Source: Porodaedalea pini
Taxonomy: Eukaryota; Basidiomycota; Agaricomycetes; Hymenochaetales; Hymenochaetaceae
Length of the DNA: 64,000 nucleotides
Direction: 5' to 3'
Assembly: GCA_002794775.1 (NCBI GenBank)
Contig: NBAY01000109.1
Span: 28,373 to 92,372 of the forward strand
Shown here: positions 36,301 through 47,900 of the stretch, piece after piece
How the letters are laid out: each line of letters begins with the position of its first letter
How positions within the stretch are numbered: position 1 is the first letter of the stretch
The notes under the pieces: model-generated
Database searches by the model: none
Seen by the model: only the letters and a program-made list of their open reading frames with translations
What the model was told of the DNA's origin: nothing
Translations under genes and position numbers: made by a program

Positions 36301-37690
36301 GGGTCACCGAGCTCGTCTAGTCGCACAGGGATTCACCCAAATTGATGGAATTGACTACTACTTGGATGACACCTATTCCTCAGTCGTAAATCCCACTGCT
36401 ATGCATATGATCCTCTCAATGGCAGCACAGCATGGATGGGAAGTACATCAGATCAACGTCAAATCTGCCTACCTCTACAGAAAGCTGAACAACGACGAAC
36501 AGATTTTTATGCGACCACCTCCTGGTATAAAAGTTGAAGGCGTATCCGGCAAAAAGGTGCTGAAATTAAAGGTAGCTCTTTATAGGCTGAAACAAGCAGG
36601 AAGACGATGGTACATGGTTCTTCATGACACGCTAAATGAACTGGGATTCATTCGCTCAGAACTGAACCACGCAGTCTTCTATCGCCACCATCCAGGGGGA
36701 GAAATTACTCTTCTGGCCACGCACGTTGATGACATTACAATTGTCTCATCCAAGCCGCATCTCCTTGAGGAAACCAAGAAGCGCATTGCTGGAAAGCTCG
36801 AGATTGTTGACTCAGGACCTATAAACTGGCTTCTAGGAATTGAAATCACTCATGATTGGAACACAGGAACCATCGCGATGTCGCAGAGGTCTTATCTAGA
36901 GTCAATCATTGAGCGCTACGGCTTCAAGGATGCGAAAGCCCGTGCAGTACCCATGGACACAAACCATACTTACTCATCAGACCAGGGCCCTGCCACTCTA
37001 GAAGAAATACGCGAGATGAATCACAAACCCTACAGGCAGGCTCTCAGAGCCCTACAGTATGCGGCAATCAACACACGCCCTGATATCCAGTATGCTGTAA
37101 ACCAGCTCACCTGATTCTGCAAACACCCCAGACTCGTCCATTGGAATGGCGTAAAGCAGATATTCCAGTACCTCATAGGCACATTGGACTGGAAACTCGT
37201 CCTGGGACGCTCACCCAATGAAAGCTTTGTGGGCTACTCGGATGCCGATGGCATGAGCACAGAGGGTTGCAGGGCAATCTCAGGCTACGCATTCTTCCTA
37301 AATGGATCAGCAATATCATGGAAATCTAAGCGCCAAACTCGTGTTGCGCTCTCCACCACTGAGGCCAAGTACTATGCACTGACGTATGCCACCAAGGAGG
37401 CACTTTGGATACGTTCATTTGCAATGGAGGTATTTGGGTTAAAGCCATTTGCAGTCCCCCTTCTCTCAGATAACCAAAGTGCGATCGCACTAGCGAAGGA
37501 TGATAAATTCCAAGCATGCACCAAACACATTGACATTGAATTTCATTTCATTTGTCAAGAGATCAAGGAAGGACACATCACGCTCTCTCACTGTCCAACA
37601 GAAGATATGTTGGCAGACATGCTTATGAAGGCCCTTCCATCTATGAAGGCCAAACACTTTGCTGCATCATTTGGAGTATCACGTGTTTGA
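33383..37690 (+). pseudogene. copia gag-pol polyprotein, single frame with ten nonsense codons
   Basis: From MPSTDTVAKIFADVPRLN at 33383 the frame runs 1,436 codons to the stop at 37688 with no frameshift. Gag_2/UBN2 is followed by a Gly/Arg/His repeat and the zinc knuckle CYKCGGKGHKSPQC. The protease has FDSGASRHM. Then come the GAG-pre-integrase region (HKQLGHIN), integrase (VHSDRGGEF, NGVAER), reverse transcriptase (LYRLKQAGRRWY, ATHVDDITIV) and RNase H (GYSDADG, STTEAKYYAL). Stops: TGA at 33935, 35036, 35354, 35732, 35846, 35978, 36278, 36287 and 37112; TAA at 36155. Two catalytic Asp are Asn: NVWGP in integrase (normally DVWGP) and INVKSAYL in RT (normally DVKSAYL). Confidence 0.93.
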
Positions 37691-37697
37691 GGGGGAG
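37689..37697 (+). other. polypurine tract of the copia element
   Basis: GAGGGGGAG abuts the 3' LTR and is the expected plus-strand primer. Confidence 0.8.
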
Positions 37698-38129
37698 TGT
37701 CAGAATCTCGCATTATTGTGACTTACTCTTGTTCATTCTTGATTCATATGATGCCATCACTTTATCTATTGTTCTCTACACTTATATTGCATGATCATGA
37801 CTCATTCTGATGTAACATGACCGTCACATCATATGACACCACCCTCTCTGTAGTCTATATAAACCCCAACTCCTGTAGCCAGATACTTCAGAGTGTTATA
37901 CTGAAGCATCTGTAAGTAGTATTCTACTCTTCACTTCACAGTCACTTACCTCTCTTGTACAGTGATCTCTGATCACTTAGGTATTTATCTTATACAGAGT
38001 GTTATACTGAAGTATCCTGATCTCTGATCACTTAGACGCTCTCCGGTTGTCTGTTGCTCACACTGCGCTTACCGCCTTGCCACACTTGCAGAGAACCTTG
38101 TGGTTGTTACCCCTGCTGTATCTCTGATA
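37698..38129 (+). repeat. 3' LTR of the copia element
   Basis: 432 bp, same length as the 5' LTR, with ten transition differences and no indel. Confidence 0.95.
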
Positions 38130-38134
38130 TATGC

Positions 38135-38388
38135 GTGAAAGCTGCTTTGAGCAGGTGGCAACAAATGAAACGGAAAGTGTGCCCATCCGTGGCAGGAGGC
38201 ATGGGAAGGCTCAAAGATTGTGTTTGCATGGCCCGGCGATGGCTGTGGCGTCGGCGACAGGGACACGCACGATAAAATGTGAGGGGGCGGCACAACAGCG
38301 ATGCCAGCGATGATCTGAGATCCAAGACCACCGATAGAATGCGGTCAAGGACACGATTAAAACAGAGAGTAGTTCTGCGATAATGCAT
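38135..38388 (-). pseudogene. 5' part of the reading frame split by the copia insertion
   Basis: The minus frame is open for about 85 codons up to the insertion site. It includes PPATDGHTFRFICCHLLKAA and is in phase with 32632-32200 once the element is removed. The true start is not defined, and MHYRRTTLCF at 38388 is only the first Met in frame. Confidence 0.4.
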
Positions 38389-39343
38389 GAAGGGATCGCA
38401 CGTCGTCGACGGGACAAGGTCTCAGCGCGAAATTTCCCACGATAGGGATGATGGGAGTAAGAGGTTAAGTGTCCTCGTGGACTTCCTCAGTTCCTGCTCC
38501 GAACTTCCACACCACAAAGACTGGCTGGTACTATAACCGTGCAAAGCGTATCAGACATACTATTACTACGACGTGAAATGGTCAAATGAACCTATCTTTA
38601 TGTTCAGCAACTCGGAAATTCGGAATAAGGACAAGTTCTTTGCATGAGTGAACTTCTCCCTCCCCGAATTGCTTCCTCGGTGGCTTGTCCTTCTGGCACT
38701 TTCTTCAAATAAGAAAAATAAAGGTACAGCACGGGTGAGCTTTTCCACTGAGCCTATATTCTTCACGAATGGCAGGACTCATTCCGGTTGTAGGAGAGTG
38801 AAAGCTATACACCCACACATCCATGCGAAAACGATCAATACCAGACACTTGAATCGCTAGGTACACGATCTTATTGACTTCAAGCATATCACTTCTTCGC
38901 CTGCATAGCCAACGTTTGCCTATCAAAGAAAGTTCATACGATGATGGAATCTCTGACGTGCTGCACGAAAAAGAATTATGTCTTTGGCCATGGTAAAGGA
39001 CCTCGTCGGGTGATCTAGGCCGCTCTCGTATTGCTGTCCAGCGATCGACCACCGCCGCCACCTTGAAGACTACGACAGGTGTACAACAAAACGCCCTATA
39101 GTCCTGCATGAGCACAGGTACTTCGCATCTACGAGTGTTTCTCCAGCGCTTGCAACGAAGGTTTAGACTATGTATGCTCCTATCGACCCCTGCGCGATGT
39201 GATTCTATCACAGAAAGCTCTCGGAGTCAGAATTATACAGCGCGGACTCTTCTGTGCAAACGGATGACTGAGAACGCAGTAAAACATCAGCTTTGACTCA
39301 TTCAACCTAGTTACTCCTGCCAAAATCCCCGCTATACTTTACA
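38389..39343. other. intergenic, no gene recognised
   Basis: Short frames only. The last 60 bases, with the tail GCTATACTTTACA, are the likely core promoter of the secreted-protein gene that follows. Confidence 0.45.
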
Positions 39344-39690
39344 ATGAAGTTCACTGCCATGCTCTCCATCCTCGCTTTGGTCGGCGTTGCTGTAGCCAAC
39401 CCTCTGCTTTCCCGTCAGCTGAAGTCCATGATGCTGCAGTGCATCGTGTCCAGTCAAGTCTGCTTGATTGGCGACCCTGCCGGATGCTTAGTGGTCGCTG
39501 CAACAGTATCACTTTCGCTAAGGACTGCGTCAGCGGTGACATCGCCGACTCGGTTGGGGTAAGCTCGTCGTCCGAATGAGCCACATTTCGTCCTTTACTA
39601 ATTCACTCTTTCCTGAGTAGAGGTGCATCTAGGAAGCTTCCTCGGTCATCTGCTACCCCCGGTTTACTTGCTTCGATGCGGCCCAGGTCA
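39344..39690 (+). pseudogene. small secreted cysteine-rich protein, frameshifted
   Basis: A clean signal peptide (MKFTAMLSILALVGVAVANP) is followed by LLSRQ, a possible processing site, and a Cys-bearing stretch ending GDPAGC. The original frame then loses its character. The +1-related frame carries SGRCNSITFAKDCVSGDIAD up to a GTAAGC donor (about 39559). After an intron ending in AG at about 39620, a TAG closely precedes EASSVICYPRFTC. A one-base loss near 39487 plus a nonsense change would explain this. It could also be a short functional 72-residue protein ending at 39562. It is not related to the four-copy family. Confidence 0.5.
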
Positions 39691-40137
39691 GTCGCTGTTA
39701 ATCGCTTTCTTCTTGCCTTAAAAAGGTCTGATCCTTCTGTAGTGGAGCTTCATGTTTTGAGTCGAAGATGGTTTCTAATTGCATGCTATCCATGTCCCTT
39801 ATGTATATTGTAATTAGCTGGATGGTCTATCGCTTCGATATGTCTACGCTTTATTATATATTTTGATCTTTCGGGCATGATGAAAACGAGACGCCACAAT
39901 TTGGAACTCCGCGACCCAGCTTCAACTTTGCTCAACGCGTACCTTACTCTCACCATCACCGACGTCAGGTAGTCTCAACCTGATCGCGAACATGCACGCA
40001 CTACTTTGCAGATGCCACATAAGTTCCCATGCGTATCGGGCTAGCTACTCTGATTCCTCCACCTTACATGCTCCGTTATTCGTATCTTTTGGCTCGTATT
40101 CTTTCACTTAGGATTATTACTGGGAGTCTACGCGACC

Positions 40138-41823
40138 ATGTCCTTTCTCCGGAGACGTCGTATGACGACGCTTCTTGCACCCTCAGATCGTTACATAGAC
40201 CTGCCACGTACCAAAGGGCAGCACAAATGTCAAAATCTGAAGAAACACGCCTCGGGTGCACCATGTCAGTGTTCCACCTGCTGGCCGGTCCAGTCTGAAT
40301 CGCAAAATACATTCATCAACATTCCAGAGCTACTCAGCATGGTTTTCGAGCAATGTCTCCCGGGAGACGGCCTGCCGACGGACAATCCACTCTATCCACC
40401 AGGTCTTCTTATCCGCGTCTGCCGCCTGTGGCGCCAAGTCGCACTCGCCACGCCGCGTCTCTGGGCGCGGCTGTACCTTGTCTGTTTTCCGAGCGTCCCA
40501 TGCAGGGTTCTTGCAGACAGGCATTTTAATGTACTCTCGGACTGGCTTTCACGCAGTGGCGGCTGCCCAGTCTCCCTGCGGCTGCGGTACCTCGGGAGCT
40601 CCGCGAGCGACGTGCGCAACGTCTCGACAATCCTCACTGCGATTCTGCCACATGCGCACCGGTGGCGCGAAATTGACATCACGGCACCAATGCCATGTCT
40701 GCGGCCCATTTTGCAGCTGCTCGGCTGTAGGACGCCGGCGCTTGAAACGTGTCGGATCACCATCACATCTGCGAATGCGCCTTCGGAGCAGGAAGATCTA
40801 GTTGTTGACTTAGACAACTTGATTGCTTTTCGACTAAGTGCACTCACTTTGAATCTGGGAGATACCCCGAAGCTAAAGTATCTGATCTTGAAGACGGACG
40901 CGCTTACAGACATTATCTGCACTAGCCTTCCTCCATCGCTGCAAACACTCAATCTGAACAACTTCGACCTCCTACTTGGTCCGCCGGGACTCAGTCTCAG
41001 CTTTCAGTGCGCCGACCTCCGAAAATTAACTCTCCACTCACATATTCAAGTCTCTCTCCTGCGCCAGCTCGCAGCAGCGTTCCCGCTTCTCGAAGATGCC
41101 TATTTCAACATTAAACACGGGATGGACTCAGAATCCGCCTCCGGTCTCAGTTATGCGTCTATCACGTTCCACGCGATGCAATCGCTCACATTACGTGCGG
41201 TCAGCACGAGCGGTTCCGCAGACCTTCAAGCGCTCGGCGTGTGCCTCGACGCTCTCCACCTTCCCGCTCTCGCGCGCCTCTCGCTCACTATTAGTTGCGC
41301 TCTCCAACGCACGTGGACACATCTCTCTCAACACCTTGCGCGTACGCGTCCCCCGCTGAAGGAGCTTGCTTTCGTGGGCGCGTACTTCACGCAGGAAGAG
41401 TTCCTTGCTGTGCTGAGGGAAGCACCGTTGTTGGAGAGCTTGAAGATGTGGGTTCGCCTGACCGACGATGTACTGGCAGCGCTCACACTTTCTGAGAGTG
41501 GACTAGGCGATGAAGACGTACTACGAGGGCGAGAACAAGGTCTCTGCCCGCGTTTGACTCATCTAGACATCCCACTTGCCAGCCCGTGCTCGTCCGATTC
41601 GGTCATTTCTATGCTACTCTCCCGCCGTTCTGTGCCGACGCCTCTGGGTACTACTAATAAAAACACTTCAATTATCACAGAGAAAGCTGGTGTCCCTCGA
41701 CCTCTATTAGAAGAGTGTAGGCTGATTCTTTCGGAGCCTGGCGCCGTTGAGCGCATCGAGAATCACCCGGATGTCGCGCTGTGTGTGGAACGTGGGCTTC
41801 GGCTTGATCTGCGAGGGTTCTGA
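40138..41823 (+). CDS. F-box protein with leucine-rich C-terminal region
   Basis: A single-exon gene of 561 residues. Residues about 59-110 form a basidiomycete F-box: INIPELLSMVFEQCLP, then LIRVCRLWRQVALATPRLWA. The rest is leucine-rich with irregular LRR-like units (LKYLILKTDALTDIICTSLP, SLQTLNLNNFDL, LTHLDIPLASP). By family knowledge such proteins recruit substrates to SCF ubiquitin ligases through Skp1. These families are large and fast evolving in Agaricomycetes. The CQCSTCWP cluster at about residue 42-49 is unusual. An in-frame Met at residue 9 is an alternative start. Confidence 0.8.
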   Translation: MSFLRRRRMTTLLAPSDRYIDLPRTKGQHKCQNLKKHASGAPCQCSTCWPVQSESQNTFINIPELLSMVFEQCLPGDGLPTDNPLYPPGLLIRVCRLWRQVALATPRLWARLYLVCFPSVPCRVLADRHFNVLSDWLSRSGGCPVSLRLRYLGSSASDVRNVSTILTAILPHAHRWREIDITAPMPCLRPILQLLGCRTPALETCRITITSANAPSEQEDLVVDLDNLIAFRLSALTLNLGDTPKLKYLILKTDALTDIICTSLPPSLQTLNLNNFDLLLGPPGLSLSFQCADLRKLTLHSHIQVSLLRQLAAAFPLLEDAYFNIKHGMDSESASGLSYASITFHAMQSLTLRAVSTSGSADLQALGVCLDALHLPALARLSLTISCALQRTWTHLSQHLARTRPPLKELAFVGAYFTQEEFLAVLREAPLLESLKMWVRLTDDVLAALTLSESGLGDEDVLRGREQGLCPRLTHLDIPLASPCSSDSVISMLLSRRSVPTPLGTTNKNTSIITEKAGVPRPLLEECRLILSEPGAVERIENHPDVALCVERGLRLDLRGF

Positions 41824-42107
41824 ATCTCAAAAAAATCTGAAGCGATTAAATTATTAGGATTATTTAGACTTTGCATGTGCATATATTTCGCTCATCAATA
41901 ATAGGACTGCTTTCGGACTGCATGCGGCTGACTGGCTTTTTATTCTATTTTTGACATGATCACGATATACAGCTGAGTTACTACGACCAGCCTCATCGTC
42001 GACTAAAGACCAAACGGATCAGAACATGTCAGCCCTCTCGAGCAGGCTGTGCTTCTCCTTCCATTTGGCATGTCCACCGATGACCACCTCCTTCCTTCCA
42101 CAACACA

Positions 42108-43109
42108 ATGATGCCGCCCGGAAATTTCACATTCGCACGGATTCGCATCCTCGCGCTCGCCTATACCGCTGCTATCTCAATCCTCACCTTTGCTATCGTC
42201 CTCTTCGTGCTCCCTAACGCCAGCAGGTCCCGCACGCCAGCACTCGTGGTCATCGCTGGGATTACCCTCGTCATTGGGTTCGTAAGCTCTGGCGCGCTAC
42301 TCGTGCCGAAGGTCGGATGTTGTAGGCGAAGAAGCATGAGTAGAAGAGGAAGGGTGTATGTTGGGCTCGAGATCCTTTATAGCGCTGCACTCCTCCTGCT
42401 CCTCGCAACGGTAATCTTCCTGGAAGCGGGACTCGCAGTCGTACACGCATCAAATGCAGGATTAAATCTGAACCCAAACACGGGAAGCGCACCGGACCAT
42501 AACGCAGGGCGCGTGCTCTCGGCGCTACTCCTCGTGTTCTCTTGTAGCACAGCTCTGGTCCTCACGATGTACACTGGCCTTATTAGCGGTTTGGCAGCAT
42601 ACACTCATAACCGCACCAGCCGAACAGACGTATGGTTCGCAGACGCCGCAGTGCGCGCCCCGGCCTTTGTATTCCCGCTTTCTCTGCGCTTTCTGCGTGC
42701 ACGAGATGAGGACAGGGCGTCCGAAACCGATACTGAAAGAGTCAGGGCGGCACAGCGGGAGCAGCTTGAACAACTTGTGGCAAGCCCCGCACTGCTCAGG
42801 CTTGCGCGTCATATGCATATGCGCGACCGGACGACACATACGCCTGCACCCGACTGTGCATGCGGCGAGAAGCTTGCGCCGTCGCCGTCGCATCCTGCTG
42901 AGTACCGAGCGCTGTCGCGAATTTATGCACGCGTGTGGGCGCTAATTGCAGAGCAGGAGGCGGAGGCCCGCGCTCGCACACTGGGCAGTGGACTAGGACA
43001 TAGGAGAGCGATGAGTGCGCCTGTGTCGATGTTGAGCGTGCCAACAGAACGAGAGCGGCGACGAACGATGTTTCTTATTGGGTTCGACGGGGCACGCTTC
43101 GGGCGATGA
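42108..43109 (+). CDS. four-span membrane protein, function unknown
   Basis: Single exon, 333 residues; start at 42108 or the next codon. Four hydrophobic segments lie at about residues 14-35, 46-68, 85-107 and 138-165. A Cys/Arg-rich cytosolic loop (KVGCCRRRSMSRRGR) separates spans 2 and 3. The layout is like MARVEL-type proteins of mushrooms. The 160-residue C-terminus is charged, His/Arg/Glu-rich, with CACGEK. No enzyme motif is seen. Confidence 0.7.
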   Translation: MMPPGNFTFARIRILALAYTAAISILTFAIVLFVLPNASRSRTPALVVIAGITLVIGFVSSGALLVPKVGCCRRRSMSRRGRVYVGLEILYSAALLLLLATVIFLEAGLAVVHASNAGLNLNPNTGSAPDHNAGRVLSALLLVFSCSTALVLTMYTGLISGLAAYTHNRTSRTDVWFADAAVRAPAFVFPLSLRFLRARDEDRASETDTERVRAAQREQLEQLVASPALLRLARHMHMRDRTTHTPAPDCACGEKLAPSPSHPAEYRALSRIYARVWALIAEQEAEARARTLGSGLGHRRAMSAPVSMLSVPTERERRRTMFLIGFDGARFGR

Positions 43110-44993
43110 GCACGTGTAGACACAATATCTATCTTTGACCAATGGTTTTGCATAATTGAAGAAAAGAGAATCGCTCCTTTGTGTCATGATAGCATCCAGC
43201 CACTTCACACGCAATGCCGTCTCATCAAACATAAGTCGTTACTCTTCGCTTCCTTCAAAATGGTAAAGCATTTATTTTCGTTTCATCGTATCTTCCTGTT
43301 TGTACTGACGCACTATCACTAGCAAGGGTCAATGATAGTTCAAAAGTGAATCAAAAAATGTCTAACTCACCACGAAACCAAAGAAAGAGAACTCCAGGCC
43401 ACGTAGTCAACAAGAAATGTGAATCTGAAGTTCAATTTGTGCCTTTCAATCAAGAAGGACTTCCAGCATTCCAGCCGGAGGAGTCTAGCTGCTGTACGAG
43501 AGCAATCAGTCAGTCATCTGCTGCCAATGATATAGTAGACTCACTTCGAAAGGGTTGTTATGTGAATAAAAGAACTTAATGTTACTGCATGACCTAACCG
43601 TAGTTAACTAGACTAGTACACAAGAACAGGTCGTCGCTTTAGACCCTCTTATCCTCGTCACGAAGCGCCGCGAGAGCCTTCTGGGAGACGAATGCGCCTG
43701 GTTCATTAGTCGTCAGGAGCTTCGACGTGACAAGGCAGTCTGATGTCGGACGAGGAATACTTACAATTGGTTTTGCTAGTATAAGACTAGCGGTGCGAAC
43801 GCATTTGGTGGCATGAAGATCACTCACCCATCCGCGAAAACTTATAAAATATCCCCGCCCATCGGCGTGCTTCACATCTACCTCGCCGCTCCAATACAGC
43901 TAGATCAGATCAAGAGACGACTATAAATTGTCGACGGTCTATTCCGCATGGCTGATGTTGAAGACGGACTGGATGACGAGATCGGCGAACGCAAAGAACA
44001 ACGAGGTCGAGTCGCAGGGCTGGAGCGCGAAGCCCTTGGCGTCCGTTGGCGGGAGTGTCGCATTCCCTGGTATCGTATTCAGACTCGACAGAGGCAGGAC
44101 TTCTTTCCTTGTGTCAGACAGCCGCCGCGCAAACAACGCATCAAAGCATGGATGTGTAAATGGCACCGTCCGTCCGTACGGCTTCCCGCGGCTCCCTTCT
44201 TAAGGTAAACTGAGCTATGGTCTATCCCGTCCGCGCTCGGCGCCGCCTACGGGCGACGCACTATATGAAACGGATGCGACTAGGCTGTCGTGGACGTAAG
44301 ATGAAGAGGTTGGCTGATCCGTCTGCGTGGCCGTTCGTGTACCTCGACAGGTCGCGAGCTCAAGTTCGACGTTGGTGATAAGCCCCAATCTACCATGAGT
44401 GCCCCGCACAAGTTTAAGGATCGCTGCCAAAATTGTGGAGGTGTAACATGGAGCGTGTCGAGGAGCACGAGTCAATTGAGGATGTTGACACTGACTGCTT
44501 CCTGAAGGGCATCAGGATGCCGGTTCGAATGAGATGAGCAACGAGTCCGATGTAAATGCACAGCTTCAATGGGAATCACAGCTATTCACCGTGATAAAAT
44601 TAAGAGCACGACGCAGCTCAGGCGACCAGAGGTGCAGGTATCCGTCCAACGTTCAGGCCGCGTATATCACAGCCAAAGCGCGCCGAGCGAGTTGTTCTGT
44701 ATCTCGCTGTACATTGACACAACAAGTATTTCGGCTGCGTCGTGCACGTTTGTAACCTGGACGGACATGGGAGATCATACCTGAGAGTTTGCAGCTGCAG
44801 TGCGGCGGAAGGCAAGCTCTAAAAGGAGTTGTCACGTGAGAGAAAATTCAATAGCTGCCGCATGGATCAATACTCTTTTAATACCTCGAGTCTTGATCAT
44901 GCTTCCAGTACACGCGACCCCGAGTGAATATTAGACGACGATGGGTACGGGGCATGCTGCAGATACATGAGTCCAACTTGTCCTCTCTCCACC
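43110..44993. other. mostly intergenic, with exon-like minus-strand frames
   Basis: No recognised gene. Minus-strand frames at 44166-43939 (with DAKGFALQPCDSTSLFFAFA and NISHAE) and 43875-43639 (with VSDLHATKCVRTASLILAKP) look like consecutive exons of one unrecognised gene. The intervening sequence has plausible short introns. The right end holds the NLR promoter. Confidence 0.4.
43639..44166 (-). CDS. possible unrecognised multi-exon protein fragment
   Basis: Two or three exon-like stretches in different frames, with continuous hydrophobic patterning and Cys residues. Coordinates cover only what looks coding. No start was found and no family assigned. Confidence 0.3.
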
Positions 44994-47900
44994 ATGTCCG
45001 TTCACTATTCCCTCCAAGGTGCGTCTCTGACTCGCGCACACTGCAGTTGTGCATTCTGACGTATTCTGCGAATTGCCCTCATAGTTATTCGCGTCCAAGA
45101 AATCACTTGGGACTCGAGATCGCCAGGTCTTTATGTTGAGGTGAAGCTCGGCGATGTCACCAAGCGAACGCGTACGATCGAGGACATTTCGCAGTATTGG
45201 GAGGAAACTTTTGTATTGTAAGAACACGCAGCAGTCAACGTAGACATTCACAGATACTGAAAGTGATATGCACAGCTCTTCCTCAGATATATCGACAAAA
45301 TTCAATATTCGGGTCAAGGACAAGAAAGAGCCCAGTTCCAAGGACATCGACATCGCCGCCCTGTTGAAGGAATGTGCGGGAGGCAAAAGCGAAGGTGATT
45401 TGCAAACTTTTCTCGTTTGCGACTCGTCATTTGTGCTTAACCTCAACCGCCTGCAGCCCAGCTGAGCCTCTCATCCGGAAAGACATCTGCAGGCATTATC
45501 CACGTGCGATTCGAGGAGGTTGATACAGTGAGGGCTACTAGACTTCTTATTGACGAAGCCAAGAACGCTAGTAAAAAGCTGGAGCACGGTACTGCGGATG
45601 CTGTTGACTCCACTGTCAGCGCTGCCACCGACGGAGCCAAGGAGATGAAGCCCTTGTGCGACTCATTCGTGAAACTTCTCTCAAAGCTGGATGCGGTAGT
45701 CCAGATTGTAGACGAAGTATCGAAAGTAAGTACCGCGCTCCAAGAATGGACGCTGAGAGTTCCTGAGAGTGACTAGGTTCACCCCTACGTGAACGTCGTA
45801 TGGCAAGCTACTTCAATTTTATACAAGGTTAGCCCGATTGCAAGTTGGTTGCGAGATTCGCGCTGAACTGATATGTACTATACAGGTCGTCTCTCGTCAG
45901 TTCAAAATTGATCAAGCACTCATCGAGCTGGTTGCGGCCTTGGATGACGCCTTTGAATTCGCCAACGACGCAGATACACTACCGGAAAAGGCTCGGAATC
46001 TTAAGGACACGATCGACAAACTCTTGCAGCAGACCTACGAGTGCTGTCTCTTTGTCCAAGAATACACTAGTCACGGATTTATTAGCAAGTCTTTTCATCT
46101 TAATCATGTTTTACAAGAGGCTGACCTACTACAGAGCGAACGCTTAAGATACGCAGCAATCAAAAGATAGCCGACTTCAAAGCACGTTTCGCTGACCTCA
46201 GGAAGGCATTAGACTCGAATATTGGCTTGCATACCGCGTTTGTTTCGGCGCGCATACTAGAAGCAGTTGACGAAATAAGTGCGTATCAACTTTGTTCTAC
46301 CGGTTTGGAACTCAACTGATCCATGCAATCAGTTATCGACCAGCGGCTTTCAGGATTACAGCAGCGACTCCTTCCAGACGAAAATGACGCGTCCGACCGC
46401 CCTTCATGCCTTCCTGGGACACGCAGCGGAATCTTGACTACAGCCATAGACTGGATATTCTCGAATACATCCCAGAACATTATGTGGCTTCATGGCGTTG
46501 CAGGCTCTGGAAAAAGCACCGTCAGCATGACCATCGCAGAACGCTGCCTTGATTTGCTCCGTCGTGGTGCTTATCTGTTCTTTGTACGGGAAAAAAGCAA
46601 TCCCAATGCGGTGATCCGAACTATCGCTTACTGGCTAGCTTCGTTCGATGACTCTATCGCGAAGCATGTTGCCAAAGCTGTAAAAGCTAATAATGGCATC
46701 GAGAATTCTTCACTCAGTCAGCAGTTCGAGAAACTCCTTCTTCAGCCACTTACCGCCGCTGCACCCGATATGTATGGACCGGTCGTTATCGTCCTTGACG
46801 CATTGGACGAATGTGGTACTGAGGATACTCGGCGTGACCTGCTAGCCATTCTACGTACAGGATTCCCAAAGCTCCCTAAGAATTTCCGATTTATCATTAC
46901 GAGTCGACGGGAGCCAGACATCAGGAGAACGTTCTCGCATCAGTCATCTGTCCGTGAAATCGGGTTGGATTACAGGTCACCAGCTAGTCGCAACGACGTA
47001 CGTCGGTATATTGACCATGAGATGCGTTCAATCTTCGTGACAGCGGAGCTCGAAATTCCAGCGAATTGGGATTATAACGTGGATCTTCTTGGAAATACAT
47101 CGGAAGGACTTTTTATATGGGCCTCGATGGCTGTTAAGCTAATCTTAAAGAACAAAGCTGATCCATTCCCAGCGCTCGAACGTCTCCTTTCATGTTGTCA
47201 AAGGAACGAATTAGATACATCTTCGCCCAGTGGATTCGGTCTTGATAATCTGTACGATACCGTGCTCGAGTGGTCGGAAATCCAATGGACAGACGAGGAG
47301 TCCAAAACACGCTTTTCACGGGTCCTTGGTCTCATCCTTCTGGGCAAAAGCACTTTTTCGATCGGCACTATCGATGAGATTCTAGGCTTTCCGTCGACAT
47401 CCTCATCACGTCTCATCATCGACAGGCTGCAAAGCGTGCTTGCATACACGCCCGACTCCCTGGACCCACAAGTCCGCCTCTTCCACACTTCCTTCTCTGA
47501 TTACTTAATGTCGCCTATGCGATCTGGAGACCCTTGGTTCATTGACGTCTCCCGCGAGAAGCAGGTGATAGCCAGTCGATGTTTCGCTGTCATGACGAAA
47601 TTACTGCGCTTCAACATGTGCGACCTAGAAACGTCTCACGTCCGCAATGATGATGTCGCAGGACTCGGCGGGCTTATTAAAGAGAAGAAGAAGATACCTG
47701 CGCATTTGGAGTACACGTGCATTTTCTGGGCTCATCATCTTCACGAAGCTCCAGTGTCCCCCGAGCTGCTCGGCGAACTATCGGATACTCTTCACAACCG
47801 TCTACTATACTGGCTCGAAGTTTTGGGCTTATTGAAAAGGATTGATGTCGCTAGTCTGGCACTGTCCATAGCCATAGACTGGGTTCCGGTGAGTAACTAT

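Larger units (their letters stand above)
32628..38134 (+). mobile_element. Ty1/copia-type LTR retrotransposon, full length, inactivated
   Basis: LTRs of 432 bp (32633-33064 and 37698-38129) begin TGTCAG and end CTGATA. They are flanked by the perfect 5-bp target duplication TATGC (32628-32632 and 38130-38134). A primer-binding site directly follows the 5' LTR, and a purine tract GAGGGGGAG precedes the 3' LTR. The domain order gag, protease, integrase, reverse transcriptase, RNase H is that of copia. The LTRs differ at ten positions, all transitions. Confidence 0.96.

Noticed and set aside
35735..36361. TGA codons of the copia frame as selenocysteine or reassigned codons
   Set aside because: Fungal nuclear genes do not use these recodings. 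Several stops sit where homologues have Arg, and other lesions (Asp to Asn) show the same transition bias.
44510..44540. GGTTCGAAT sequence as a possible tRNA T-arm
   Set aside because: No matching acceptor, D-arm or anticodon stem could be built around it.
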